Assembly (NCBI RefSeq): GCF_014805685.1
Contig: NC_060892.1
Coordinates: 25,449,560-25,513,559 of the forward strand
Reading direction: 5' to 3'
Origin: Silurus meridionalis
Lineage: Eukaryota; Chordata; Actinopteri; Siluriformes; Siluridae
DNA: 64,000 nucleotides
Part shown: one piece after another, positions 25,391 through 43,630 of the stretch
Numbering within the stretch: the first letter of the stretch is position 1
How the letters are laid out: each line of letters begins with the position of its first letter
Position numbers and translations under genes: made by a program
Notes under the pieces: generated by a model
Seen by the model: the letters and a program-made list of their open reading frames with translations, nothing else
What the model was told of the DNA's origin: nothing
Databases searched by the model: none

Positions 25391-25925
25391 GATCAGTGCT
25401 GATCTGTAATTGATTGCTGGAAACTGTGATTTGACATTTGGAACAGTGCTGGTCTGTGATTGGTCCTTGGAAACTGTTGTTTGATTAGTCATTGGAAATA
25501 GCGCTGATCTGTGATTCATCATTGGGAGCAGTGATTGGTCATTAGGACAAGTGCTGGTCTGTGATTGGTCAACAGAAACTATTGTCTGTGATTGGTTATT
25601 GAAATATTTACCCAGCTGTGATTGGTTGTTGTCACCGAGAGACAGTGGCAGTCAGCGATTGTTAGGAAACTGGTAATCTGCACTTTGTTGTTGGAAACAA
25701 CGACGAGAACTGTGGAGAACTGTGATGAGTAATTGGTCATTGCAGGGAAATAGCGGTCACCTGTGATTGGTCAATGGGAAACTATAGTAATTAGTGGTTG
25801 TTTAATAAAAATAGTGATATTTAGTAATTGTATTGGGAGGCAACAGTGATCTGTGATTGGTTATTGGGAACTGTGACTAGTCGCGATAAACTGAGAACAG
25901 CACTGGTCTGGGTCACTGTCGTCAT
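25391..25925. repeat. Degenerate minisatellite with repeated GATTGG (CCAAT-type) words
   Basis: A unit of about 30-45 bp (gtgctgatctgtgattggtc, then attggaaac) recurs with variation. At least seven GATTGG words, the reverse complement of CCAATC, fall in the run. It lies 1.2-1.7 kb downstream of the candidate spopl promoter. Confidence 0.65.
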
Positions 25926-26486
25926 TGGGAACTTTCTCGCTGGTATAACTCGTATAGCAGCAGCTGTGATGGGAATTGAAGAGCCGAATCAACTCCGTCA
26001 GTCATTAGCATCTGCCCTAAAAGCTGCTTAGTTTGTTTAGGAAAAATGCCAAATAGTCTCCGAATCAAGTGACAAAGTTTTGCAAACGTTTTTTTGTGGT
26101 TTGTTTGTCTAAATTGTGTGCGTTCAGGTTTTTCTGTTGACCGACTTGCTCTTATCAAGAACTTATTTTTGCTTTTGAACAGCAAGTCAAACGTCTACAA
26201 CGATTTGGCGTGTGACTGTTATCTACACGCTGAGGTATTTGTAGATGTCTGTATCCGGTGCTCTTTTACAGCCGTCCTGTCCGTCTCACTTGATGAAAAA
26301 AAATTTTTCTTAAGATAATTGATGTGATTTTTTTTTTTTTTGAGGCTTCCAGAAAGTTCCAGCTGTGCTTCAGGCAACTTTCAGTTCTGCTATAATACAA
26401 TAAGGCCAAAGAATCGGCAGTGTTGAGAGTTCAGGATTGCTTTCTCTCACCTTTGCATGCCAAGAATAAAGATTTCAATGAAAGGG

Positions 26487-26513
26487 GACACACACACACA
26501 CACACACACACAC
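26487..26513. repeat. (CA)n microsatellite
   Basis: About 13 CA units, presumably in spopl intron 1. Confidence 0.9.
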
Positions 26514-26583
26514 GCATGTAGATCGAATTCAGTCAAATGCAATAAAGTTTAACATGTGCTCCCTTTTTATATTTGCATTTCAG

Positions 26584-26689
26584 GCTTCATATTGTTGGCA
26601 GTGGCTTTTCCCAGAATTCCACATCATCTGCCAAGTGTTGTGGTCTGCAAGTCTTCATCCCGGTGCCTCGTCTAATTAATTTCAGTTCG
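26584..26689 (+). other. Candidate 5'UTR exon of spopl
   Basis: 106 bp between a tttgcatttcag acceptor and a strong GTGAGT donor, placed between the promoter candidate and the first coding exon. Only one frame stays open across it, and that does not reach the spopl start, so a non-coding exon fits best. This rests on splice-site strength alone. Confidence 0.3.
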
Positions 26690-26751
26690 GTGAGTAAGTG
26701 CGCTCTTCGAAGAGTTTTATTGCTTTCGAAACTGTTTTATGTTGTTAACCG

Positions 26752-27175
26752 TTGTAACCAAAAGTATTGGGACACCTGTCTTTTTCAGCCATATGTGGCT
26801 ATTGGACTTTTTTTTTCCCCACTTGAACTAAGAGACCTTCCAGCATGACATCGCTCCTATGCGCAAAGCCAGCTCCATGAAGATAAGCTATACATGGTTT
26901 GAAGTGGAAGATCTCCTGCTGTAAATCTCTGATCTAAATCATATTGAACACATTAGGGATGAATTTTCACACCGACTGCACCCCAGGCCTCCTCACCTAA
27001 CCTACGTGGCTGTACAAACTCCCGCCATTGTCTTGCTGGAATAGTTTTGGGTCTCTTAGTTCAAGCAAAGGGAACAATTAATGCCCCAGACGTCCTGTAC
27101 ATCCAACTTTGTGTTGACAGTCCAGGAAAGAATCACATGTCAGTCGTCCCAATACTTTTGGCGATATAGTGTAGG
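26752..27175 (+). mobile_element. Tc1-like element with both ends
   Basis: It starts accaaaagtattgggacacc and ends gtcccaatacttttggcgat, then atagtg, as inverted termini. Inside, ccttccagcatgacatcgct and gcaccccaggcctcctcacc match transposase-derived words, but every frame is broken. Confidence 0.7.
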
Positions 27176-28689
27176 TCAAATGTTTTTTATCGTTAAAAAA
27201 AAAAAAGAGAGAGCTTTGTAAAATCATCTGCACTCGCGCCTTCATATCGCTGTCACTCACGTATGTTTCAAGTCGCCGCCGAAGTGTATTGGAGCGCCGT
27301 TTTCCGATCTCTACACGCGGTGTAATATTAGCAAACAGGAACCTGGATATAGAAATAACACTTCCTCTATTCGAATATCACTCGTTCGCATCAGAGCAGT
27401 CATTCTATTTTTTTTCTCACAATATTTCTTTGACACACTTTTTTTTTTTTTTTTTTTGAGTCACGTCAATGTAGCAGGCGAATCAGCGTCTTTATCACCA
27501 TCGCAGGAACACTGGCAGGTCTGGCGATATGATGCTTTAACCACGGAATGCGGCGTTTGCATTCCACCAGACGTAAGAGTCTGGGCAATCACAAAACAAT
27601 AAATATCTGCTTTAGACTCGTCTGAGCACAGAACATTTTCTCCCATGTGGCTTGGGCATCATCCAGGTTCATCATAGCCATGAAAGAAAATACAAGTATC
27701 TATTATAGTCTTAGTGTGTAGTTTGTTTGCTCATTGATTGATTCATTCATTTATTTCCCATGAATCTCCTCTGGGCCAGATCTCTTTCTAATGCTGGAGT
27801 CTTGAACACTACAGCCGGCGCAGAGGCCAGAAAAACAAGCCCAGCATTCTTTGCATGTTTTCATAGGATGCTTTGTAATTTCCCGGATAATTGAGCTGTA
27901 ACCCTTCGAGACATTTTGGCAGCCTGGCGGATGCGCCACTCTTCCAAGTGTTCTCCATTTGGAGATTATGGCTCTTAATGTGCTTTAGGGAAGACCGAGG
28001 CTCGAATACCTCATACCTCAAGAGTCTTCAGGGGGGAAACATGTTTCAAGCAGGCTGATTTGAAGCTTGAATGTATTTAATCATAGGGTTGTAATGAACT
28101 CCTGCGCTATCAGCACCCTATGTGGAAATGAGCAGAAATGAATGCATATAGTGGTGACGTATGCGGTTTTGTCGCACAGAATTCACATAGTCTAGTAGCT
28201 GCAGTTTTATATGATGGAATTGGACATGGGTCATGTGTCATGTTTATAGTCTTTAGTCACTCGAAGGGTCCCTAAATTCTGGCTAGTTTCTAAACCCCGC
28301 TGATGTGATTGCTCAGCCATCGGGCAGTCGGCGTTAATCGCGTATAAGTATTAACGCCCGTCTTGCTTCCATGTAGCGGTCATGATCGTCGTGTGAACGC
28401 ACAAAGAGGACTCTTATTCTTGAAATCTTGTTTCCCCCTCGTGTAGCATGGGCTATGAGGAGTCTAGAGCCAGGATGCACTGTTGAAGCCGTTTTCGAGC
28501 AGTGTGTGGAGACCTGTGTCTTATTAGCATGCTCTTAAGGATGGCATGAGCAACCTGTTCCTCTTTGAACACAAGGTAATATGATCACCATCAAGTTTCA
28601 TTTTCTGATTTATATGGTTATTAACAGTGTAGCTCAGTTCTCACTATTTCTGTTTATAAAAGTTGCGACATAACAGTTTATGTATCCAG
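27176..28689. other. Stretch upstream of the first spopl coding exon
   Basis: No exon was recognised. The minus frames at 27751-28021 have no motif or splice context. It is presumably part of spopl intron 1, with possible unrecognised 5'UTR exons. Confidence 0.4.
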
Positions 28690-28728
28690 GTCGAGCTTCA
28701 TAAGGGACGCGAGAGGATAAAGCTGGCC

Positions 28729-33915
<5,187 letters not shown>

Positions 33916-34386
33916 CCGTCGCCATGACGCGCTTCGGAAAGATGCAGCAGCCAGCCTTGATTCCTTCGTGCCCCCTTCACTCCCTTTTCACCCGTACTAA
34001 AGCCCAGCTGGAGGACTGCACTAGCTTACAGTGCGCTTTGCTCACTGCAGAAGACGACGACGAAGAAGGAGGAACCAGCTTTAAAATGGCCGCCTCCGAG
34101 CTGGCTCCTCTCTGCTCAGTGATGTGTCATTTGATAAATGGCCTTAAAGGACATGCCTTTTCCCTCCAGGCCTGTCCGGATTGCACTAACTCTCTTCCGT
34201 AACACCGTAGTTTTGAGGTGATGTTTAGGTCCCTTGTCTGTGAACGGTTTTCAACGTGGGCACATTAACTGGCATCCAGAATGTTAAAGCCCTGCCTGTG
34301 ATTTATGGACATTTTGGAGGACAAAAACCCGTGAACTCTCGAGAAAACGGACCCATGTGTCAAGTGCGAAATCATTTCCTCGAACA

Positions 34387-34418
<32 letters not shown>

Positions 34419-34850
34419 GCAAGAACCCCCCCCCATGTTGCCCATGTTGTTTTTCCGAAATGTTTACTAGTGTGTTTAACATCAGTAAATATGGGCGTAA
34501 GTATTACCTGAGATTCTGCATTAGAATACTTGGTGAAATGTGATGCATTCTTTCTGAGTATGTAATTATGAGTATTACACAAAAGCAGAACTGAACGTGT
34601 CGATATTTTGCACCTCCTTCACTATTGGGTAAATATGAAGATTTGTTTATCATATTGTTTACAAAAGTTTTTTTTTTTTTCCAACACAAGACTTATTTTT
34701 GACTTTAGTTGTATGGAGTTTATTTTCTATGATTAGCAGCTTTGCTTACTCGAAAAAATGGCAGAGTTCTTTGTGTTTGGAAAAATGTATTGTGGTTCTA
34801 AAGAACTTTGATTTATTTGCTTTGAAATTAAAACACAAAAAGCACACGAA
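33916..34850 (+). other. spopl 3'UTR with candidate polyadenylation signal
   Basis: It follows the TGA at 33913-33915. It holds a run of about 26 T at 34390-34415 and an ATTAAA at 34827-34832. A further AATAAA lies at 35002-35007. The transcript end is inferred. Confidence 0.45.
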
Positions 34851-35818
34851 GGCTTAACTTTTTTTGGGGGGGGGCAGAGGAAACTCATAGGGACGGGGTA
34901 AATCCATGAAAACGGTAAGCAGAGCTCAGGATTGGACTGAATATCTTCAATATTCTTCTGTAACAGATCGGATTTGATTGTGGTTTGACTCTAACCAGGA
35001 CAATAAATCTCCAGTATGATTGGCCTACAGTGACTGGGGGGAATGAAATGTATGTACACAATTGCTGACTTGGCAGTTACTAAGACCGCTATAACTGCTG
35101 ACATAAAAAAAATCCGATGTTCTATAGGGGAAAAATGGCATTGTTGTGAAATCTGTAATCAATAATGAGTGATGAATTAATATAGAACGAAAAACCCCAG
35201 GATCAATTAAACCTTTTTATACGTGTGTGTCAAAATGTTGAGACAGGAACCCTGAATGTCCATTAGTCAAACCAGGACACTTCTATTTCAGCCTTTCGTC
35301 TTCTCTCTGGCATTACAATTTTTGACGTCCTACGTACAATAATCCCTCAGGCCTGGGTTCAGAATATACCAATCAACAGTTCATCTGTAATCATTTGGGG
35401 ATCACACGTTTTTAATTTACAGAATGAATTGTACAGAATGAATCAAGATACCCGACGTACACTACGATTATAGAACGTTTGCGTTCACGGCGGACGCGTT
35501 AAAGGAGTGATGATCTAGTTTCTTATCTTCTCTCATGGTTTCGGAGCAAATGAACAAGCGTGAGAAGGTGCGTGTGCACGTGTATGTCCACCGTTTGATG
35601 ATCAAATGTACAATTTAATACTATTACAACGTTATCGAATGACCAGAACATGCAAAAACACGGGTTGTGACGGTTATCCCCCCCTCAAATAATCTTGGAC
35701 CTCCGGTAAGGCTTGCTTCCAGAACTTCTGCCCACTCGCTCGTCAGAAGGAAGAAAAAAGGTAACCAGGAAAGCCGGGGTTGTGAAACTCCCCGAGCATG
35801 GCTGTCTTGAAATAATGT
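34851..35818. other. Convergent intergenic / 3'UTR stretch between spopl and nxph2
   Basis: The two genes point towards each other here, so this is made of their 3'UTRs and a short spacer. No coding exon was recognised. Confidence 0.5.
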
Positions 35819-36604
<786 letters not shown>

Positions 36605-36841
36605 TTAAACAAATCAAGAATTGCTTTTGTAAAGAGAAAAACGTGACCGACACAATCGTACACTTAAACCTCCTTCATACTAATTACCCTCCGCAAAATA
36701 ATGTTGGCGTTGCAATCAAATGCAACACCTTATGTGAGTGGAAAGTTCCTCAGAAGGAAATCCTCAAATTAGATTTCCTTTAGAGTCTGGTTCCTCTTAC
36801 AGTTTCTACCTGATGAGTTTTTCCCTCAGTAAATTAGTAAA

Positions 36842-36985
36842 GGTCGACCGATTAATCAGCACCAAGAGTTGATTGTCGGACCTTTCGGCATAAATCCATA
36901 CATAGTTTTTCCGGCTTCCAGTACGCTGTCATTACGAGAGCGGCCTCTAGAGGTGACACCACATGCTGATTGTTTTAACGTGAGA
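36842..36985. repeat. Dispersed repeat, related to 45238-45395
   Basis: Both places share ttttccgg, tacgagagcggcctctagag (with changes) and acatcacatgctg-like words. This is an unnamed dispersed family. Confidence 0.5.
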
Positions 36986-37312
36986 CTGCATTTATTATTT
37001 ATTTATTCTAATTTATTAATTATCTAATTATATTTATTCATTAATATATTCATATTTATTCAATTGAGAACATTTTCAGGATCTTTTTTCTTCTTCTAAT
37101 AAAGCCTAATACAATTTTACATGGACTTTAAAAAAAAAGGACACATTTTCAAACAGAGCACAAGAAAGTAGCTAACTAAAGGTTTGGTTTCTTTTAGTTT
37201 GAAATACTTCCTGTTTTCTTTTTCCAACTGTATTAGTTAGCAGCTTTCCACTTACTGACTATTGCATGTATTAGTAATCTTCTAACACCCAATGTCCAGC
37301 TGCATAACTGGA

Positions 37313-37628
37313 CTATAATGTGGACACCTGACCATCACATCTAGATGTGGGTCTTTCTTAAACTGTTGCTACAAAATTAAAAGCACCCAACTGTCCTGAC
37401 TTAATTTATCTGCTGTAGCCTCAATATTTCCCTTTACTAGCTCCATAAAGACATGGTCCCATGCTGCACCCAGCCCTGACCTCCTCAACCCCACTGAACA
37501 CCTGAGATAAACAAACATCACCAGGTCGTCCAGCCTAAACTTGATAATGTCAGAAATTCCCACACACACATTCCAAAATCTAGCGGAAAGCTTTTCCAAA
37601 AGAGTGGAGGTTCCTTTAGTAGTAATCA
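37313..37628. mobile_element. Tc1-like element interrupted by hAT-like copy 2
   Basis: It starts ataatgtggacacctgacca and keeps cctgacctcctcaaccccac and ttccaaaatctagcggaaag. It stops abruptly at the hAT-like left end (37629). No continuation was found beyond 40161. Confidence 0.6.
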
Positions 37629-40161
37629 GCAGAGGTGGCAAAAGTACACACATCCTTTACTTAAGTAGAAGTACAGATCCTCATGTTTTAAAATTCTCGG
37701 GTAAAAGTTGAAGTACTGATTATATTTTTTTACTCAAGTGAAAGTAAAGAAGTTTTGGCTCAGACATGTACTTAAGTAAAAAGTAGTTATTACTCTGAAA
37801 ACATTTCAATTCTGTTCTTTCTGTGTTTGATTATTTTCTTGATTTCCTGGTCTTTAATGAAAGATAACCCCACCAAAAAAAAAAAAAAACGCACTTCTGT
37901 GGTAGCTCAGTGGTTTAAGGCTTGTGCCTGAACATGGTCCTTAATATAGTCCATGCTGGTGATAAGGTTTCAAAGCCAGTCCTACATGCCTTCTTTCTTA
38001 CTGCGCTGGCATGAAACAAAGTATGAACCCTCCAAAAAGCACATGCTTTTCAGCAGCGGTCGCTCAGTGGTTTAAGGCTTGTGCCTCATCTAAACATGCT
38101 TCCCAGTCTGATCTCTTCCATGGTTCATCGGATTAAGGCTGGTGCCTCGCTGATGGTGAGGATCAGGGTTTGAATCCTGCTAGTTGCGATGTAGGTTATG
38201 TTCCTGCTTCCTAAATCTTTCTTTAGCTTTATAGTCTTGTGTTGATGGTATAAAGGTAGATAGACCTGCTCTAAACAAACTTCCTGGTCTGTCTTCTCTG
38301 ATGGTCCAGTGGGTTAAATCAGGTGTTGTGCTTTTGGTGGGGTTCAGGGTTCGAATCCTGCTTTCTGCCTGCCAGTCACGATCAGGATTCACTTCCTACA
38401 TTTTTCTTTAGCGATATATTTTTGTTTTTAATGGGTTGAAAAAAAAGATAGACCTGCTCTAAACAAGCTTCCTAGTCTGTCCTCACCGGTGGTTCAATGG
38501 GTTAACGTTGGTGGCTCGCTGGTGGTGGGGATCTTGGTTCGAATCCTGCTATTTACAATGTGGGTTCAACTTGTGCTACTTACTGTATCTGTATTCACTT
38601 CCTACATCTTTCTTTAGCGTTAAAGTCTTGTGTTGATGGTTTGAAAAGAAAGATAAATCTGCTCTAATCAAGCTTCCCATCCTGTTTCTTCCTGATGGCT
38701 TAGTGGGTTAAGGCTGGTACTTTGCTAATGTTGGTGGTCAGGGTTCAAACCTGGCTTTCTGTCTGCTAGTCATGAGGTAGGCTAAATTCCTGATTCCTAC
38801 ATCTTCATATTCTTGTTTTGATGGGTTAAAAAGAAAGATAGACCTGCTCTAAACAAGCTTCCCAGCGTGTCCTTCCTGATGGTTCAGTGGGTTAATGCCT
38901 GGTGTGAATCAGGGTTCAAATCCTGCATTGTCCCTGCTAGTCACGATATGGGTTTGCTTCCTAAGTTTGTCTTTAGCATTATATTCTTGTGTTGATGGTT
39001 TGAAAGAAAAGATAGACCTGCTCTAAACAATTGTCGCAGCCTGTCCTTCCAGATGGTTCAGTGGGTTAAGACTGGTATTTACTGTTGGTGGGGTTCAGGG
39101 TTCGAATCCTGCTTTCTGTGTTTCTTTCTGGTCTGAATTTCTTGCTTTGAAGCATGAAACGAAGGATAAACCCCCCAAAAAAAAGAAGGTGAGTTGTGGG
39201 ACTTGATGGCTTTGTTGTAAAAGCCTTACCTCTGAGCTTAGAGGTTGCTGGTTCAAATCTGGCTTGTTCCCACACTGGGTAAGTTGTGTGGAAGTTAGTG
39301 TGTGGTGAGTAATGGAGTGGGTGGCTGTGAAGACCTGCTGGGTTACAGCCTCAGGAAAATTAAATAAAGTGATTGTTTTGCATTTAGGGGGATGAGAGAA
39401 GGAGGAAAAGTACACATTTTTGTCCGGAGCCTATGTTGAAACTTTTTTGCATGTTTTTGCTTCATAACCCCCTGTTTTCAGCTTCTCAGAAGCCAGGGGG
39501 GCAGACGCCTGAATATTGCCCCCCTGGTTCAGGATACGCCCTCTGAAACCATCCACGCAGCCATTTCTGACACCTTCATCACTACGGTCACTGGAACCTT
39601 CCACACTCTTAACTTTGAGCCCTGGCTGGGGTTTGAACCAGCAACCTCTCAACCCAGAGGTAAAGCTCTTCCAATTGAGCCACAGGATCTCCTGCAAGAA
39701 CCTGATTTTTAGGACCTTTTTTGGTTCATTTATAAAATTGTTGAACCAATTTAAAGGAAAGCTAAGGGGTAGGAATTGAACCGGGTGAGTCAGATAGCAG
39801 AGGCCGCATCACTAACCACTACACTACCAGAGGAGTGACAAACAAGGCTTTGCTTATTGGACTCTTGGTTTTTCTATAGTTAAGAGACCACTGTTTTCTC
39901 TTAGATCATGATGGTAGAGGGTCAAAACTTCTCCTTCCTGTTCATTCTCTCAGTTACTCAAAGTCTATGAGAAGTGACTCAGGTACAAGAACCACATCTC
40001 CAACACCTGCACCACTGATATACCATGATTTACCAGCAACCAATTTTAATGACCTTTTATTGTTCTGTTTTTAAAAACTTCTTATAATGTTCAATATGAA
40101 ACTAGAGGTAAGAATCGAACCAGGAAAGTCTTTCATCATAGATCGCTAATGACAGTACTTT
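37629..40161. mobile_element. Truncated second copy of the hAT/tRNA-like element
   Basis: It starts with the same CAGAGGTGGCAAAAGTAC end and follows 18272-21026 almost base for base, in the same orientation. It lacks about 265 bp containing the GATA repeat (18435-18700) but keeps a tRNA-like unit at about 38875-38935 that copy 1 has lost. Similarity stops after gtacttt at 40161, so the right end is missing and no target duplication is seen. The tRNA-like units lie at about 37900-39270 (+) and 39615-40130 (-). Confidence 0.85.
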
Positions 40162-42259
40162 AGTTCTCACACAACCTGCCTTGTTCGAATATATCCTTTA
40201 ACTTTAACTGACACCACAAACCATGAGCTATGACTTCTTGAAGCATAGGCCTGGAACTGTCCTCAGACATCTCCTCAGGTGCTTAGAGGTGGAGCATCTA
40301 AACCAGACACAGAAGAATACCAGAAGGTTGAAAAGTACCACTTCTCCACTACAACCCGATCAGTTTGCTCTATAAGGCTCCTCATGGAGGACCATGTAAT
40401 CCTTTTTTGAGAACATTTCGAAGAAAACTCCTAAAAAATAATAAATCGGGCAATCCATCTTTACGGAAAGCGTGAGATTAGAGATCTAATCCAGTGTAAG
40501 TATATTTGATTACAGTTGGAAGAAAAATAAAGTGCAAGGATTACTCTCAGGCAGGACGCGACCCCCGAGAACGTCCTGGTTTTGTAACGTAACTGGCTTA
40601 AGGACTAAAAACGTGTCTTTTCGGCATACGGGCCTAAAAATAAACGCCTTAAAAATCCACGCTAGACTCAGCGTCACGACAAATCCGAGGTGGAAAATTA
40701 GTGGATTATGGATTTTCTTCAGAGATAGATTATGCAAATAATAAAAACCTGCTGCTGTTGTGTTTGTTCCACTCGACTCCAATCAGTCAGTTTGATCTGC
40801 ACTAAATACTTTCCATGAACACAGAGGATTTAATTAAGTGGAAGCTGAAAAAAATGTATCTTATTCTGCCTGGATGTCTGGAAAACCTCTGAAGACTCTA
40901 CAATCGAATATACAATCGACTGTGTTCCTCATACTTCAATTTCTGAAGATCAGTTAATTTTTTTTATATTTCATTTGTGGGTTCATTTGTTGAACTTTCT
41001 CTCCTTCCTGTCTTTTTTTCTTTCCCTCAAACTGAGTCAATTCTCTTCTTTCTTTGTGTCTCTGTCGTCTCTCTTTCCTTCATCACGGACATTCGCTGTT
41101 CCTGCAAAGCCACAAACATTTTGGCTGACACACACACACACACACACAGACACACACACACACACAGACACACACACAGCAAAAAAAAAAAAAAAAGGCA
41201 CCAAATCATTCGAGCCCTCACGTCCAGATTGTGTAACAGTTTTTTCCCCACATGCCATCAGACTCTTCAATACAAAAAACAGTGGACTGTCAGACACACA
41301 CACACACACACACACACAGACACAGACACACACGAATTGAAACTCTGCACAAATTGCTGTAAAAAAAAACCTGGTTACATTCATAGTACTTACTATTTTA
41401 TATACAATCAGAATTGTATGATAAACCATGCACGTTTACTGTCATTGTGTTTGTGTTTTTTTGCACACATTTGCAGCACACGTGCACTTTTTTTCTCCAT
41501 GATTTTGGGTTCATTTGTACAGTCTTTCAGCAGCACCTTGATCCTAAGGGAGCGGCGTTTCATTTCGTGCTCGTACGGCTGAAGAAACAATGAAAACCAA
41601 GTGTCGTTTGTTGATTGTGTCTTGTTGTTGTCTTACTCCTTTTTTCCCCTGACTCAGCATTTTGAATATCGAACAGATAAAATTCGTGGACGATGAATAC
41701 AGCAGGATTCATTGCATTGCAATTTCTGCAGATCCTTTTCTCCTCATCATGTTCTCTACGGTTTCTAAAGCTTCAGTACCTCGTTGTCACCTGAGGTGGA
41801 TCGTGATACGTTATATTCCTTCCCAGGAACTGCTTCATGATAAGTATTTGGAGATACAGGTGTAGAAGAACGCTTTCAGAGCGCATGGGGCCAGGAGTTC
41901 GTCCCATCCTATACGGTTTAATGTTCTTCCTGCTCTCACACACCCACAGCCAGTGTTTGATTCTATAGCTGATTAGTTGAATCAAGTGTTTTAGGAGCCT
42001 ACACACACTCCAAAAAGCGTAGTGCTTTAGAGCCTCTCTGAAACACACACCTGCAGACTTGCTTAAAAAAATGGAACTGACCATTTGATTTATTTAAAAT
42101 TTACTTCTTTTTAAACTGTTTAATAATCAATTTATTTCTCCGTCGAGGTTCGATCTTTTTGCATAAAACCAATTCTGTTTTTAGACATCAATAAATTGGG
42201 CTTTGAGAAAATGTGGCCTTGTTACATTTATTTTTTATTTGCAATATTGCTGAGTTTTC

Positions 42260-42301
<42 letters not shown>

Positions 42302-42540
42302 CTTACCACGTGCAAGCACAAGAGCAGCAGTGCAGAAAGATGCTTCATCTTCAGGGCTTTGGACATGAAGGTGGTTCTTTAAAAAACAGGTCCACTGATT
42401 AATTTGTTCTTCAGACTAAGTCGGGAGAACACATTCCAGAAGTTACACAGAACCAGTGGTTTGACATTTTGCACACACACACACACACATTATATTAATA
42501 TATAATTCTGCAGAAATGTCAAAAATTCATGGATTAACAA
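40162..42540. other. Intergenic stretch with microsatellites, no gene recognised
   Basis: It holds (CA)n tracts at about 41127-41178 and 41295-41332, and an (ATA)n run at about 42260-42300. Open frames over the CA tracts are low-complexity. It may be nxph2 intron or upstream DNA. Confidence 0.5.
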
Positions 42541-42779
42541 TTTGCATGAGTGCAAATGATGTTTGCAAGACTGAAATGTCTTCATTCAGCCTGCAAACAT
42601 CATCTCCGTGCTGCACGAGAACATGCAGCAGCAGAAGAGCATGAACAATGTGACGTGAGAAGGTTTTGGAACTCACAGGTCAATTCCGTGCATGTTGAAT
42701 TATTCTTTATTTCTATTCGCAGCGTCCAAAAAAAAAAAACACAAAAGAAAAACCTCAAGTGCGGAGGAGGTCTTCAGAA

Positions 42780-43000
42780 TCCTTTCCAGAGATTTAGAGC
42801 TCCTGCTCGCTCCGCTCGGGCACGCGCTCCTCTCGTTTGAAGTCCGCTGCTGCGAGCAGGTTGACGCGCCGCCGTCCAGCAGCAGCAGCAGCGCGCGCGC
42901 AAATTCTGATTGGATGGAGATTTTGGATAGCTTGCGTCCAATCAGGAGCGAGAACGCACCAAAAAATAAATATATAATTCCCCATTTAACGTTCGAAACA
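42780..43000. promoter_or_regulatory. CpG-rich promoter-like island
   Basis: A CpG-dense segment with (GCA)n and (GC)n runs at about 42877-42900, two CCAAT-type boxes (gattgg at 42909, ccaatc at 42938) and a TATA-like ataaatatataatt at 42966-42979. The order CCAAT-CCAAT-TATA reads best on the plus strand, yet the nearest known minus-strand gene lacking a first exon is nxph2, downstream on that strand. The direction is unresolved. Confidence 0.4.
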
Positions 43001-43140
43001 AGACGAACCGAGTCCCGGTGTGTAGAGTTTATGAAGCGTTATAACACCACGAGTGACTCATAGCCTCTCTAATGTCATCTAATTAAATAATGATTACACA
43101 AATTATATACTAAAATAAGTAGGGTGAAGGTTTTGCCTAC

Positions 43141-43141
<1 letters not shown>

Positions 43142-43187
<46 letters not shown>
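43142..43187. repeat. (CA)n microsatellite
   Basis: About 23 CA units. Confidence 0.95.
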
Positions 43188-43188
<1 letters not shown>

Positions 43189-43630
43189 TTTACACATTTT
43201 ACTTTCGTACACAATTTAAAGTTTCCGCTTAGGTTAACGTGCCACCTAGCGGTCAGAGTGTTAACTGCACCAGACATCCTCATGCACCAACCTATTAAAC
43301 TGTATTTATTTTTCTTTCAAAACAACGAAAAATGAATCCAGATCAATCCAAATGTATTTACATTTATAAATAAACATTTTCTCTATAAACTAACACTAAA
43401 AAAACAGTGGCTTTTGCTCTTAGTATTTGCCAGTCTTTGTTTTTTTTTTAACAAGATCAGTGTTAAAGGAACTGCTGATGGAAAGTCTGGAAGGGTTTTT
43501 TTTTTTTTAATCTTGTTGCAAAACACAAACGTTGTCTCACTCCACCTTTTTGAAATCGTACATTAAGTTGTATTTAGGTTGAAGAAATTGTATTTGAGAA
43601 AATAAGCAAATTTGTTGAAGCATCTGTAGG

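Noticed and set aside
42662..42700. ATGCACGGAATTGACC with a GTGAGT donor on the minus strand as the nxph2 first exon
   Set aside because: The encoded peptide is not a signal peptide and does not resemble neurexophilin N-termini.
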